A stretch of 60,803 bases of DNA, from assembly GCA_945860245.1 (NCBI GenBank), contig CAMAPO010000006.1:1-60803 (forward strand), in the 5' to 3' direction. A program made the position numbers and the translations under genes. The stretch comes from Bifidobacterium breve. GTDB lineage: Bacteria; Actinomycetota; Actinomycetes; Nanopelagicales; Nanopelagicaceae. Position 1 is the stretch's first letter. Each line of letters opens with the position of its first letter. Positions 45,146 through 52,934 of the stretch are shown one piece after another. The notes under the pieces were generated by a model. The model worked only from the letters and a program-made list of their open reading frames with translations. It had not been told where the DNA came from and did no database searches.

Positions 45146-46390
45146 TTTTGTGGTGACTTCTCCAAATCCATTTAGTTGGTAACTGCGAACCCAATCAATT
45201 GACATAGTCGATGATTGCAAGTTTGCAGAAGAACCGCTGAAGCTTTCACTGACCGCGTTATTTAAAATGATGAAGAACTTCTTATCAAAAGACCAGTAGC
45301 CAGGCAGCGCTTCAAAGTCTTTACGCGAAATTTTATATACTAATTTGTTGTCAGCATAGTAAGAAATGGAATCTGGCAACCACGCAAGTGCATAGAGATG
45401 ATAACCCTGGCTAACATCAGAGCCGAGATCAAGTTTGTCAACTTCATAGTCTTTGTTATAACAACAGACATTTGGAGCATAAATAGTTGAATAATTGATC
45501 GCAGCGGTGGTCTCGTTAGGCACGTTGCTGTGAATTTCAGTAATGTCCATTTCACCTGTAGTCGGCCAACCGACTTCATTAATATTGTCACCGAGCATCC
45601 AAAATGCTGGGTGGTTTCCACTTCCGGCTGGCATCTTTATACGAGCTTCAATGTAGCCATATTGAAAACTGACTTTGTTGTGGGTATCAAAGCGTCCGCT
45701 AACAAATTTACAACCATAAGGTCCTAAGTCTGGATTACAGATACCGGCATCTGCTGGTTTATTTGTTTCATTCACGCGCGTTGTCGTGATTACCGCCGCA
45801 CCATCTTTGCTGCCATCAAGTGAGATCGCAGAAGGTGCGTAATACTGAGATTCAGGGCCAAAGCATGCGCCGCCTCCATCTGAAACTGGAACACGATGGC
45901 AATTTCTAGCGCTCCAATACTTTGAGTTTATCTTCTCGCTTGTTGTACCGAGAAAATCCTCGCTCCAGAGCAGGTTGCCGATTTGTAAGCCTGCAATTGA
46001 TGGCTTCTGAGCAGCCAGGATCGCTGCTTTATCGGCTGCTTCTTTCTCTGCGATGGCCTTAGCTTCAGCGATGGCCTTAGCTTCAGCAGCAGCCTTTTCC
46101 GCCGCTGCTTGGGCATCGATTATCGCTTGCTCTGCCGCTGCCTTGGCTGCAATATCTGCCCACGATAGAACTGGTTGAATCGGTTGGACAACTTTTTTAA
46201 CCTGCAGGGTCCAAAGTAATTTTTTTCCAACTAACTTACAAGTGAATTTATTGCTTGCAAAAGTTGTTACTGCAGACTTCTTTTTACATACTTGGCCTGC
46301 TGGTGATTTTGTTGCAGCAAAAACGGGTGTGGGTTGCAGTAAGGATAGTAAAAGTACAAATGCCAAACTCTGCTTTTTAAAATTTGACAC
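45143..46390 (-). CDS. Secreted GH16 beta-glucanase with Cys module and coiled-coil linker
   Basis: A 415-residue exported enzyme. Signal peptide about 1-26. Residues 28-61 hold a small two-cysteine module (GQVCKKK and KFTCKLVGKKLLW) also found in the protein at 49609. Residues 80-128 are an Ala/Glu/Lys-rich helix (AEKAAAEAKAIAEAKAIAEK), probably a coiled-coil stalk, encoded by imperfect direct repeats. The GH16 domain fills about 138-415 with active site WPTTGEMDITEIHS, differing from the other three copies in having Met for Ile. The GTG start follows the aminotransferase stop with no gap (TAAGTG), so this gene is coupled to a metabolic operon. Confidence 0.92.
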   Translation of the reverse strand: MSNFKKQSLAFVLLLSLLQPTPVFAATKSPAGQVCKKKSAVTTFASNKFTCKLVGKKLLWTLQVKKVVQPIQPVLSWADIAAKAAAEQAIIDAQAAAEKAAAEAKAIAEAKAIAEKEAADKAAILAAQKPSIAGLQIGNLLWSEDFLGTTSEKINSKYWSARNCHRVPVSDGGGACFGPESQYYAPSAISLDGSKDGAAVITTTRVNETNKPADAGICNPDLGPYGCKFVSGRFDTHNKVSFQYGYIEARIKMPAGSGNHPAFWMLGDNINEVGWPTTGEMDITEIHSNVPNETTAAINYSTIYAPNVCCYNKDYEVDKLDLGSDVSQGYHLYALAWLPDSISYYADNKLVYKISRKDFEALPGYWSFDKKFFIILNNAVSESFSGSSANLQSSTMSIDWVRSYQLNGFGEVTTK

Positions 46391-47752
46391 TTAAACCCCA
46401 ATGATATCAGCGCACATTGCGCGAAATGCCGCGGTATGAGCGTCAACGTCGGTGGTGGTGGTTGCCGGTGTCATCAAAGCCATATTGTGAAACGGAGTAA
46501 TCAAAAAACCATCATTTAGTAAACGTAAATGAATATATTGCTCGAGTTCAAAGTCGCCGGATTCGGCGGCTTCGCGGCCAGTGCGTGGGGCTTTACCTTT
46601 AAAGATGTACTCGCCACGCGCACCAAGGCGGTTGCAATGCCAATCTAAATCAAATTCTGCGATTGCAGCATCGACGCCATCACTCCAACGATCACCGAGT
46701 GCGATCATCTCTTTAAATGCAGCCGGCGTTAATACTTCACTTAACGTCGCACGCATTGCAGCAAGTGATAACGCATTGCCCGCTAAAGTGCTGCCAATTC
46801 CCCCAGTGTCGATGATTTCAAGTTCCACAAGTTTTTTAATTGAATCGGCCACATCTTCAGTCATTCCAAAAGTGCCTACTGGGATTCCACCAGCAATTGC
46901 TTTACCGATGGTTAAGAAATCAGGTTTTAGGCCAAGATCGAGCGTCATTCCGCCAGGACCTACAGAGATTGTGTGGGTCTCATCGATAATCAAGAGCGCG
47001 CCATACTTCTTTGCCAGATCCTGAACTGCGTTTAAATATCCATCATCAGGCAGCACAATGCCGACATTTGTCATCGCAGGTTCCATCAAAATTGCAGCAA
47101 CATCACCGTGCGCCAGCGCAGTTTCCATTCCCGCAAGATCGTTAAATTCCACAACGCGGGTTGTGACAGCTAAGTCAACTGGTGCACCCAGGTTACCTTC
47201 GCGCTTAACTGTATTTCCCGCTTCATCTAAAGTCGCAAAAGTTTCATCAACGCTTCCGTGATAACAACGATCGATCACGATGGTCTTGCTGCGTCCGGTA
47301 ATCAAACGGCAGTAACGAATCACGTGGCGATTGGCATCGGTTGCAGTCACGGTAAATTGCCACTTCGGCAGACCAAAGCGTGCTGCTAACTCCTTGGAAA
47401 CTATCGCGGCATCCAAAGTCGGCAACATTGAAGTTATTCCGATATCTGCTTGGCGTTTTATTGCAGCGATAGTCGCATCAGGTGAATGCCCAGTCATTGA
47501 TCCGGTATCGCCTAAACAGAAATCAACGTAAGTATTGCCGTCAATATCAGTGAACTTTGCACCTTTTGCTTCCTTTACAAAGACTGGATGCGCACCTGGC
47601 CATTTCGCCATCCAGGACATTGGCACACCTTCATGCATAACCTTCTGTGAATCTGCAAAAGCTTCGCCGCTCTTTTTATGGTTTGCTAAGAAACGCTCTT
47701 CTTCGATTTTGCGAAGTTGCGCCAAATGATTGCGGTCAATTTCTTTAGACAT
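46391..47752 (-). CDS. Class III aminotransferase
   Basis: A 453-residue PLP enzyme of aminotransferase class III, closest in look to glutamate-1-semialdehyde 2,1-aminomutase relatives. Blocks: YVDFCLGDTGSMTGHSPDAT (cofactor region), LIIDETHTISVGPGGMTLDL (Asp to the pyridine ring) and FLTIGKAIAGGIPVGTFGMT with the Schiff-base lysine. Substrate unknown; omega-amino acid, sugar or GABA-type transamination is possible. It lies between galM and a GH16 gene, so a link to amino sugars is tempting but unproven. An independent hemL cannot be excluded, although no other heme genes are nearby. Confidence 0.85.
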   Translation of the reverse strand: MSKEIDRNHLAQLRKIEEERFLANHKKSGEAFADSQKVMHEGVPMSWMAKWPGAHPVFVKEAKGAKFTDIDGNTYVDFCLGDTGSMTGHSPDATIAAIKRQADIGITSMLPTLDAAIVSKELAARFGLPKWQFTVTATDANRHVIRYCRLITGRSKTIVIDRCYHGSVDETFATLDEAGNTVKREGNLGAPVDLAVTTRVVEFNDLAGMETALAHGDVAAILMEPAMTNVGIVLPDDGYLNAVQDLAKKYGALLIIDETHTISVGPGGMTLDLGLKPDFLTIGKAIAGGIPVGTFGMTEDVADSIKKLVELEIIDTGGIGSTLAGNALSLAAMRATLSEVLTPAAFKEMIALGDRWSDGVDAAIAEFDLDWHCNRLGARGEYIFKGKAPRTGREAAESGDFELEQYIHLRLLNDGFLITPFHNMALMTPATTTTDVDAHTAAFRAMCADIIGV

Positions 47753-47775
47753 AGCCCAATCCTATTTTCTTCTAT

Positions 47776-48540
47776 CTAAACTTCTGAGAACACAAATAGC
47801 GCTTCTAGGTAATATTCACCACTTATCCCTAAATTCTGCGCATCAGGTGGCGCAGTCTGTGGCTCGATACAAATACCTTCAGAATCTTCGTTATAGACCA
47901 CCCACCAAGTCGCATCAGATTCGATATCTATGCGCGCAACATCTTCCCAAATTACCGCTGGCACACCTTGAATTTCGGTAAATGCGTCATCCCAAGTACC
48001 ACTTGATGGTGCGATGATTTCTCCAGTCGGGATTCCTTCATCATCGCGCTTTAACATCTTCGCCGCTTTAAATTCAATCTCTGCACTTGCTCCACGATCT
48101 AAGTCGCGTGCAAACCAAGGATGCATTCCGATCCATGCCGGCAGTTTGCAATCGCCTGGGTCGTATTCCAGTGACCAACGAATCGCATCATCTAAAACTT
48201 CAATTGTTTGTTCCATTGTTGCGCCGCCATAAGGTTTAGGCAGATGCAATAGAGAACGTCCCGGTCCGATTTCTTGCCACGAAGATGTAAATCCAAAACC
48301 ATGCATCGCATGTGGCGGTGCGATATTTGTAGGTAATTGAATCTCTTCACCGTCTGCGCCACGGATAATTCCATCGCGAATACGTCCAGCCCACGGGCCC
48401 ATGGCATACCAACCGCTATGCATAGGCGTTCCGCGATAAGGAACGGTAAATTGCAGATCGCGCCAAGTGATAGATGAAATACGTGCACCATTATCTAGAT
48501 CAATTGCAATCTGAAATTCTGCATCATCAATGTATTGCAT
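47776..48540 (-). CDS. Aldose 1-epimerase family protein
   Basis: A 254-residue galactose-mutarotase-like protein. Fold motifs: ISSITWRDLQFTVPYRG, YAMGPWAGRIRDGIIRG (conserved Arg), HAMHGFGFTSSWQEI (catalytic His), IRWSLEYDPGDCKLPAWIGMHPWF and ICIEPQTAPPDAQN (catalytic Glu). All expected catalytic residues appear. It would interconvert alpha and beta anomers of glucose or related sugars, useful when beta-glucans supply beta-glucose. Cytoplasmic. It follows the kinase gene by 12 nt. Confidence 0.88.
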   Translation of the reverse strand: MQYIDDAEFQIAIDLDNGARISSITWRDLQFTVPYRGTPMHSGWYAMGPWAGRIRDGIIRGADGEEIQLPTNIAPPHAMHGFGFTSSWQEIGPGRSLLHLPKPYGGATMEQTIEVLDDAIRWSLEYDPGDCKLPAWIGMHPWFARDLDRGASAEIEFKAAKMLKRDDEGIPTGEIIAPSSGTWDDAFTEIQGVPAVIWEDVARIDIESDATWWVVYNEDSEGICIEPQTAPPDAQNLGISGEYYLEALFVFSEV

Positions 48541-48552
48541 ATAAAACGCCGA

Positions 48553-49458
48553 TTAAAGCTTAGTTAACTCGTGCTTATAAGGAGGCTGCGCTCCGGCACG
48601 AGAACAAGTAATCGCCGCAGCTTTTGCTGCGCGGGTGAGCACTTTCTTCAAACCTTCACCTTGCAGAGATAAAATTCCATCTTGCACCATCGCTTCAATA
48701 ATGATGGCACCCACCGTGTCACCTGCACCAACGGTGTCAGCGAGATCAATTTTCACACCGTGGGCTTCTTCAACACCGCTTTCAGTATAACCAATTGAAC
48801 CATTAACTCCGCGTGTAACAACTACAACCGCTGCGCCATCTGCGACCCAGCGCTTTGCAATTTCTTCAAATGGCTGGCCAGGAAATAACCAAGTTAAATC
48901 GTCATCGCTTACTTTGATCACGCTAGAAATCGCCGCCCACTTTTCAACTGCTGCTTGATATCTATCGCGATCACTCATCACCGATGGGCGGATATTTGGA
49001 TCAAAAACTATTGGCGCAAATTCCGCCACCTGCAGAGCCCAGTCATAAAGCACCGAAGCACCCGGTTCAACAATTGTTACAAGCGTGCCGATATGCAGAA
49101 CGCTTGGCTTATGCACTGAGGGATCTGGCAGCCAGTTCAAATCAAAATCAAAGGTGGCAGTGCCATCTATTTTAAATTCGTAACTTGCTTTGCGGTCAGC
49201 AGCTAAAGTAACAATCGCTAAACAAGTTGGTTTATCACTTGTCAGCGCAAGATCTAACTTAACTTCATCGGCTAATAACTCTTCTCTTGCTTTAACGCCA
49301 TATGCATCTGTTGAGATTCCATCAATGAAGTGAACATCGTGTCCTAACCGCGCTAAAGCCTTTGCGGTATTTGCTGGTCCGCCACCGACGACGGCAATGC
49401 GATCTGGGGTGCCCGGCAGCAAATCAATCAACACTTCACCGCAGACCCAGATGCTCAT
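48553..49458 (-). CDS. PfkB-family carbohydrate kinase (fructokinase-like)
   Basis: A 301-residue ribokinase-type sugar kinase. N-terminal glycines VVGGGPANTAKALARLGHDV, and the C-terminal ATP/anion-hole motif DTVGAGDTVGAIIIEAM containing the catalytic Asp. WVCGEVLIDLLPG at the start fits the fructokinase subgroup. It phosphorylates fructose or a similar sugar with ATP. The ATG at 49458 (GGGAG box, MSIWVCGEV) is preferred over 49506. First gene of a leftward operon (kinase, epimerase, aminotransferase, GH16). Confidence 0.9.
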   Translation of the reverse strand: MSIWVCGEVLIDLLPGTPDRIAVVGGGPANTAKALARLGHDVHFIDGISTDAYGVKAREELLADEVKLDLALTSDKPTCLAIVTLAADRKASYEFKIDGTATFDFDLNWLPDPSVHKPSVLHIGTLVTIVEPGASVLYDWALQVAEFAPIVFDPNIRPSVMSDRDRYQAAVEKWAAISSVIKVSDDDLTWLFPGQPFEEIAKRWVADGAAVVVVTRGVNGSIGYTESGVEEAHGVKIDLADTVGAGDTVGAIIIEAMVQDGILSLQGEGLKKVLTRAAKAAAITCSRAGAQPPYKHELTKL

Positions 49459-49608
49459 ATCTCTTCTCCCCGCCACCCAAGGCCCGTATGAGGAAAGTCC
49501 CCACACAATTCAACCACTGGCCAAGGTTAGGGGCTGACCCTGAAAATTAACGAATTCTTAAGTAACACCCTCTAGGAATCTCTAAACCTTGGGAGTACTT
49601 TGTTGCCC

Positions 49609-51336
49609 ATGAAAAAAGCTCTTGCTTTTGCCCTCGCCCTATCAGTTTCAATAATCGGTTCACCTATTGCAGATGCCGCCAACCCGAAACCAGGTGCTGC
49701 TTGTCCGAAAGTGAATCAAAAGGTTGTTTATTCCAATAAGAATTTTACTTGCGTTAAAAAGGGAAGCAAACTGGTTTGGAATTCAGGAGTAGCAATTGCA
49801 AAGCCAACTGCGTCTAAATCTGCAACTGAAGGTGTCATTTGCACAGAAGGAAGTGCGCCAGCAAAGAGTGCTAGTGGAACAACTTTGTATTGCATAAAAG
49901 GTGCAGACGGTAAAAGTTCTTGGCGACCACAGAGCCAGCAAGGAAGTGGTAGCGGATCTGGAAGTGGTAGCGGATCTGGAAGTGGCCAGAACACCGGATA
50001 TAAATTAGGAGAGATTGGATCTTCATGTAGCAAAAATGGAGAGTTGGGTTGGAACGGAAAGATGACTGCAATCTGCAAGGGTGGAAAAGTCAGTTATGTT
50101 TTAGCAACCGATGTTCCAAAGACTCCAACAAGTGGTTACACATCTAGACCTGATTGGTATCCAACGCTTTCTCAAATTCTTGATGGACCAAGTGCTAAGG
50201 AACCAACCTGCGCTCCATCTTCAGTTAAATTCACTTCACCTGTTCTTCCTTTAGATCAATTAGCTCCTGCCATTCCATACGGCTTCATGGTGGGTGGCCA
50301 CGTAACGCCAATTGATCACGCCTACTTAGGTATAAAAGCGCTATCGAAATCTGCATCGCAGTTGACCGCCGCAGATTTTGTTCCGGTAACAGCGCCGGCT
50401 GATGGCGTGATCACTGAGCTTTCTAATTTAGGATCACCGAATTCTTATCGAGTCGTGATAAATCACGGTTGCAATCTCTATTCTGTTTACATGGTTATGA
50501 ATAAGGTAACCGGTGTCTTGGCCTCACTTGCCTCGCAAGCAAGTAATTCAGGCTATTTAAAGACGAACGTAAAAGTTAAAGCGGGAGAAGAGTTTGGACG
50601 ACAGGGTACAAACATGCTCGACTTCAATGTCTTTGATGGAACTACTTGGTTACCTGGATTCCAAAACCCTCAGGCTTATTTAACTTTAGATACTTGGAAG
50701 CCATACACCGCCGATTATCTACCATTTTTCTCAAGTGAGATAAGAACCGCGATGGAAGCACAACTGCAGAAAACAAGTTCTCCTCGTGTTGGAAAAATTG
50801 ATTACGATATCGCTGGCACCGCATCCGGAAACTGGTTCCTAGCAGGAACAAATGGTTACGCCGGAAGGCTAAATTCTGATTATGAGAATGCAACAACAAT
50901 GATTGGCAGTGGTTCCGTTCCGGGTAAGAACGATTATTCCTGGAGCCATCTTGCAATCGCTCCTCACCAAGTCGATACAAAGGCTTGGGTCTTTTCATCT
51001 GGTTGGTGGTTAGATCCAAAGGGCGATGCAGATCAAGCGGCTTTGGTTGTTGCCTCTGGTCAAGTTACTCCAGATAAACTCACTGCTTCGAGTGGCATGG
51101 TTGTTTATAAACTTGCACAACTTTCTTACACACCACCAGCTGGTGTAGCAGAAAATCCACCAGGCAGCATGGCTCCGTGGCCAATTGGTTACACCATCAT
51201 TACTGGCAGAGAAAGAGGAGTTGTTGCACTGCAAGTAAACGCTGATGGATCTTTATCTCTCGAACTGAATACATCGATTACATCGATCTCTGGTTTTACA
51301 GCATTTACTGCAGCAAAGCGCACTTACAACCGTTAA
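49609..51336 (+). CDS. Secreted protein with Cys modules and an M23-like domain
   Basis: A 575-residue exported protein. Signal peptide about 1-23 (ALAFALALSVSIIGSPIADA). Residues 28-58 carry the two-cysteine module GAACPKVNQKV with NFTCVKKGSKLVWN; further cysteine pairs follow near 78-95 and 138-154. A Gly-Ser run (about 112-124) acts as a flexible linker. Residues 220-370 resemble an M23 (LytM) fold: GGHVTPIDHAYLG keeps an H-x4-D-type pattern and APADGVITELS is the usual strand, but the final HxH zinc motif is replaced by LDFNVFDG, so peptidase activity is doubtful. The C-terminal 200 residues have no match. GGGAG lies upstream of the ATG. Confidence 0.78.
   Translation: MKKALAFALALSVSIIGSPIADAANPKPGAACPKVNQKVVYSNKNFTCVKKGSKLVWNSGVAIAKPTASKSATEGVICTEGSAPAKSASGTTLYCIKGADGKSSWRPQSQQGSGSGSGSGSGSGSGQNTGYKLGEIGSSCSKNGELGWNGKMTAICKGGKVSYVLATDVPKTPTSGYTSRPDWYPTLSQILDGPSAKEPTCAPSSVKFTSPVLPLDQLAPAIPYGFMVGGHVTPIDHAYLGIKALSKSASQLTAADFVPVTAPADGVITELSNLGSPNSYRVVINHGCNLYSVYMVMNKVTGVLASLASQASNSGYLKTNVKVKAGEEFGRQGTNMLDFNVFDGTTWLPGFQNPQAYLTLDTWKPYTADYLPFFSSEIRTAMEAQLQKTSSPRVGKIDYDIAGTASGNWFLAGTNGYAGRLNSDYENATTMIGSGSVPGKNDYSWSHLAIAPHQVDTKAWVFSSGWWLDPKGDADQAALVVASGQVTPDKLTASSGMVVYKLAQLSYTPPAGVAENPPGSMAPWPIGYTIITGRERGVVALQVNADGSLSLELNTSITSISGFTAFTAAKRTYNR
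49942..49985 (+). repeat. 18-bp tandem repeat encoding the Gly-Ser linker
   Basis: The unit GGAAGTGGTAGCGGATCT occurs twice in full and once in part, within the secreted M23-like protein gene. It encodes alternating Gly-Ser and is likely to vary in copy number between strains. Confidence 0.85.
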
Positions 51337-51352
51337 TCCATACAATCATCGC

Positions 51353-52273
51353 ATGATCAAAATTGCTGGAACCACCCTAGATGTCTACCCACTTTGCCTG
51401 GGTGGAAATGTCTTCGGTTGGAGCGCAGATGAGAGTAAATCTCACGCTGTTCTGGATGCCTTTAGCTCTTTAGGCGGCAACTTCATCGACACCGCAGATG
51501 TTTATTCAGAATGGGCCGAGGGAAATATTGGCGGGGAATCCGAAACAATTATCGGCAACTGGATGAAATCACGCGGCAATCGCCATCAATTTGTTATCGC
51601 TACAAAAGTATCACAACTTTCAACTCGGCCTGGTTTGCGCCCCGAAAATATAATTGCTGCCTGCAATGATTCTTTACGAAGGCTACAAACTGACCATATC
51701 GATCTCTATTACTCACATCATGACGATAAAGAAGTGCCAATTGCGGAAACCTTGGGTGCCTACCAAACCTTAATTAGCGAAGGAAAGATTAGCTATATCG
51801 GTGCATCTAAATATTCTGGTGTTCGCTTGCAAGAGGCGCTAGATATCGCCGAAAGAGAAAATTTGCCCAAGTACATTTGTTTACAGGATCAATATAATTT
51901 GGTGGAGCGAAACATATTTGAATCAGAGCAAGAACCAGTTCTGAAAGCTAATGCGATCTCTGCCATTCCTTTCTTCGGCCTCGCACGCGGTTTCTTAACT
52001 GGTAAATACCGCCCCGGAATCAAGGTGGATTCGATTCGTGCAACTGCAGTTGCGAATTATCAAAATGAAAAGGGCTATGCGATAGTCGATGCGCTAACGA
52101 GGATCTCACAAGCTCACAACTCTTCAATATCAGCCGTTGCTCTTGCTTGGATTAGAGCCAATAAACAAGTCAGCACACCCATTGCATCCGCTCGCACCGT
52201 GGAACAGTTGCACGAAATTATGCCGATTGTTGCATTAACTTCCAATGAAGTCGCCGCTTTAAGCGCTCTTTAA
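51353..52273 (+). CDS. Aldo/keto reductase
   Basis: A 306-residue TIM-barrel NADPH oxidoreductase. Active-site parts: GGNFIDTADVYSEW (Asp and Tyr), FVIATKVSQL (Lys) and HIDLYYSHHDD (His). YIGASKYSG and the C-terminal VALAWIRANKQVSTPIASAR bind the cofactor. The physiological aldehyde or ketone is unknown. TACAAT (51341-51346) lies exactly 6 nt before the ATG, so a leaderless start is likely. The 3' end overlaps the convergent antitoxin gene by 15 nt. Confidence 0.93.
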   Translation: MIKIAGTTLDVYPLCLGGNVFGWSADESKSHAVLDAFSSLGGNFIDTADVYSEWAEGNIGGESETIIGNWMKSRGNRHQFVIATKVSQLSTRPGLRPENIIAACNDSLRRLQTDHIDLYYSHHDDKEVPIAETLGAYQTLISEGKISYIGASKYSGVRLQEALDIAERENLPKYICLQDQYNLVERNIFESEQEPVLKANAISAIPFFGLARGFLTGKYRPGIKVDSIRATAVANYQNEKGYAIVDALTRISQAHNSSISAVALAWIRANKQVSTPIASARTVEQLHEIMPIVALTSNEVAALSAL

Positions 52274-52561
52274 GAACTTCTCCAGAGCCTCTCTCACGAT
52301 TGCGGATTTTGTTTCTCCGCGACGCTTTGCCTCTTTATCTAGGGCCTTCTTTAGCTTTATTGGAACACGAACCTTCAATTGAGGGGATTCAACATTTTTT
52401 GCCGTAAGTGAAGGCCGGCCAAGGACTTTCTCAATCGCATCCATGGCCATTTTCTCAGCCCGTTTATTGGTTATGCGCTTACCATTCTTATCCCGAATTA
52501 TCGTCCTATTTAAGTCGATATCTGGGCCAAAGGTGTATTTAGTTTTCACTTTAGATACCAT
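52259..52561 (-). CDS. Ribbon-helix-helix antitoxin-like protein
   Basis: A 100-residue protein. The C-terminal 45 residues form a CopG-type ribbon-helix-helix: QLKVRVPIKLKKALDKEAKR, ETKSAIVREALEKFL. The N-terminal half (KYTFGPDIDLNRTIIRDKNG) would be the toxin-binding arm. Its ATG overlaps the end of the toxin-like reading frame by 14 nt, an order (toxin before antitoxin) seen in BrnTA-type pairs. Since the toxin gene is frameshifted, the antitoxin may now be an orphan repressor. Convergent 15-nt overlap with the aldo/keto reductase gene. Confidence 0.82.
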   Translation of the reverse strand: MVSKVKTKYTFGPDIDLNRTIIRDKNGKRITNKRAEKMAMDAIEKVLGRPSLTAKNVESPQLKVRVPIKLKKALDKEAKRRGETKSAIVREALEKFLKSA

Positions 52562-52799
52562 CTCTGATTCGCCTTTCTAAAAATTGTTGGCATGACATGA
52601 ATTACAAGTAGATAATTGTTCGTAACCACTGCAACTATTTCTAATTCCAGACCCCGATCATCTTTCCCAACCCATATTCTTCTTTCTTCAATTCCAGCTT
52701 TGCTTTTAACAAGAATTGGTTGCAATTACGAATTACATACTTTGCTCGAGCTTTACCAATTCGATGTTTTCTTGCCGATTGAGTGAACCTAGTATCCAT
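52546..52799 (-). pseudogene. Frameshifted toxin gene of a type II toxin-antitoxin pair
   Basis: Two adjoining frames look like one broken gene. The first starts ATG at 52797-52799 and reads MDTRFTQSARKHRIGKARAK then YVIRNCN. A shift of one base after that (near an AACCAATT tract, about 52728) opens the second frame: PILVKSKAGIEERR, IWVGKDDRGLELEIVAVV, NNYLLVIHVMPTIFR, ending at TGA 52546. Joined, they give a toxin-like protein of about 84 residues of a small actinobacterial family next to CopG-type regulators. In its own frame the first part stops at a TAG after about 50 codons. Loss of one C would explain it. A sequencing error remains possible. Confidence 0.62.
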
Positions 52800-52934
52800 T
52801 TGCAGAACTTAGGCACGCTAACTGACATATTTAATTGTGTACCCCACAAATATAGCACATTCTGTGGATAATTAATATCGCCGCAGACAATTGCGAACTA
52901 GGCGCACCAGAGGCAACAGGCTAGACTTGCCACT

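Noticed and set aside
46010-46110. Direct repeats in the GH16 gene as a mobile-element trace
   Set aside because: They encode an Ala/Glu/Lys helical repeat in frame and show no terminal inverted repeats or target duplication.
49942-49985. CRISPR-like or mobile repeat
   Set aside because: The 18-bp repeats are contiguous without spacers, stay in frame and encode a Gly-Ser linker.
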